Below, piece after piece: positions 24,544 through 25,572 of a stretch of 25,572 nt of DNA (position 1 is the first letter of the stretch; each line of letters begins with the position of its first letter). The DNA is taken from the NCBI GenBank assembly GCA_004557195.1, contig SFER01000007.1, forward strand, positions 1-25,572, given 5' to 3'. The stretch comes from Bacteroidales bacterium (GTDB lineage Bacteria > Bacteroidota > Bacteroidia > Bacteroidales > Muribaculaceae). A program made the position numbers and the translations under genes. A model generated the notes under the pieces. The model had not been told where the DNA came from. It was given only the letters and a program-made list of their open reading frames with translations, and ran no database searches.

Positions 24544-25572
24544 ATGTTTGACACTATGAGTGATATGCAATCTACAGAGGCACCTTTCACACTTGTCCCT
24601 TTTCTTGAGCAAGTCAACTATGTTGGCATTTTTAGGGATGGCTTTGCGGTGGCGGAGTGTCCCGGTTTTCGCCGAGCCGGAATCATCAACAGGCAAGGTG
24701 AATGGGTTTTACAACCCCATTTCGACTCGGTGAAGCAAGGCGAGAGGTATGTAGCCCGCAGCGGCAACGATTATATGGTTGTAGGCGTTGACGGAAGTGT
24801 GGGGCAGCGGAAGTATCAAGCCATTGGTGGTTTTAATTCCGGGTTGTCACCTGCTAAGATAGATGGCAAATATGGCGTAATTGATCTGGAGGAGAACGAA
24901 ATTGTTCCGTTTTCCCACGATAACATCGGAGTTTTTAGTTGCGGACTCGCTCGTACGACCGATAACGGAATCAATGGCTACATCAACGCTGCCGGTCAAT
25001 TTGCAATCCCTCAAATCTATGCAAATGCGTCGAATTTCAACGAAAATCTCGCTTCTATAATCCCCAATGATAAGCGAAAATGGGGCATAATTGATTCTAC
25101 CGGTGCCCATGTTGTTCCCGCAATCTACGATGAAATCGGGAAATTTGTCAATGGAATGGCACTTTTCCGCCGAGGTGATGTTCGCGGCTTCCTGAATAGC
25201 AATTATGAGGAGGTTTTCCCAGGTAAATTCGATGATTGCGGCACATTCTCTCCCGATGGCATCGCAGTGTATGAAATCGACGATGACTACGGCATTATCA
25301 ATGCCTCAGGGCGTGTTATTTGCCTCCCGGAGTACTCCTATATCTCAGCGCCATCCCACGGGCGTCTGTTGTGCATCAAAGACCACTTCCCGCTTTTTAT
25401 CGATATCACCGGCAAGGTGGTTATTCCTCAATCTTACACCCTTGCACGAGGATTCAGCGAGGGGCTTGCTGCAGTTAAGCGCGACGGTAAGTGGGGCTAT
25501 ATCGACATTGATGGACTTGTGAAGATAGATTTCAACTTCTCCAAAGCCGAAGATTTTCTCGATGGACTTGCG
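24544..25572 (+). CDS. Second WG-repeat protein, cut by the window end
   Basis: An open frame of 343 codons runs from ATG 24544 to the last base without a stop. The ATG follows the previous TAA with no gap; other in-frame ATGs at 24556 and 24565 are possible starts. Repeats are clearer than in the upstream gene: AGIINRQGEWVLQP, KYGVIDLEENEIVP, KWGIIDSTGAHVVP, YGIINASGRVICLP and KWGYIDIDG. No signal peptide is seen. Together with the preceding gene it forms a tandem pair that probably arose by duplication and has diverged greatly. Function unknown. Confidence 0.85.
   Translation, partial: MFDTMSDMQSTEAPFTLVPFLEQVNYVGIFRDGFAVAECPGFRRAGIINRQGEWVLQPHFDSVKQGERYVARSGNDYMVVGVDGSVGQRKYQAIGGFNSGLSPAKIDGKYGVIDLEENEIVPFSHDNIGVFSCGLARTTDNGINGYINAAGQFAIPQIYANASNFNENLASIIPNDKRKWGIIDSTGAHVVPAIYDEIGKFVNGMALFRRGDVRGFLNSNYEEVFPGKFDDCGTFSPDGIAVYEIDDDYGIINASGRVICLPEYSYISAPSHGRLLCIKDHFPLFIDITGKVVIPQSYTLARGFSEGLAAVKRDGKWGYIDIDGLVKIDFNFSKAEDFLDGLA

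Overview
The window looks like a gut Bacteroidales chromosome. The gene content fits the Muribaculaceae best, but the genus is inferred rather than shown. The main clues are a SusD-type outer-membrane glycan-binding protein inside a polysaccharide utilization locus (PUL), lipoprotein signal peptides with lipoboxes, a C-terminal domain resembling type IX secretion sorting signals, a DUF5723 outer-membrane protein, and several promoters of the Bacteroidetes type (TTTG, 19-20 bases, then TAnnTTTG). I saw no rRNA, tRNA, CRISPR array or complete insertion sequence.

Positions 1-8870 (+ strand) hold the distal part of a fructan (levan/inulin) PUL: a 5'-truncated susD, a DUF4960 surface lipoprotein, a LamG-GH32 enzyme with a C-terminal sorting-like domain, a DUF4980-GH32 enzyme, an MFS fructose-type permease and a PfkB fructokinase. 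The order resembles the levan locus of Bacteroides thetaiotaomicron. Together these genes would bind fructan at the surface, cut it to fructose, import the fructose and phosphorylate it. A hairpin lies between the binding-protein genes and the enzyme genes.

Positions 9117-12314 (+) hold a two-gene unit, an unrecognised large lipoprotein and a DUF5723 outer-membrane protein. It ends at a perfect 19-bp hairpin shared with the converging operon.

Positions 12384-16798 (- strand) read, in transcription order: a remnant of an AlbA-type ATP-binding regulator with its own promoter; then a second copy of that promoter and a hydrolysing UDP-sugar 2-epimerase (NeuC/LegG); a 72-codon remnant of a CMP-nonulosonate cytidylyltransferase (NeuA/LegF); aroA; and a Cu/Zn-type permease fused to an HMA domain. 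Both remnants keep the start and the end of the parent protein joined in frame. A perfect 35-bp direct repeat carries the promoter -7 box and start codon of both the regulator remnant and the epimerase.

A lone YiiX-type cysteine hydrolase gene (16880-17506, +) separates this operon from a second nonulosonate operon (20953-17717, -) containing legB, an ATP-grasp ligase, neuB/legI and a small membrane protein. Together the two operons suggest a legionaminic-acid-like pathway that is incomplete within the window: no aminotransferase or N-acetyltransferase, and only a remnant cytidylyltransferase.

Positions 21016-25572 hold an AlkD-type DNA glycosylase (-), a SpmA-SpmB fusion membrane protein (+) and two tandem WG-repeat proteins (+), the last cut by the window edge. 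The most notable features are the two in-frame gene remnants, the duplicated promoter, the incomplete nonulosonate cluster with its ATP-grasp enzyme, and the altered active-site motifs of the first GH32 enzyme.
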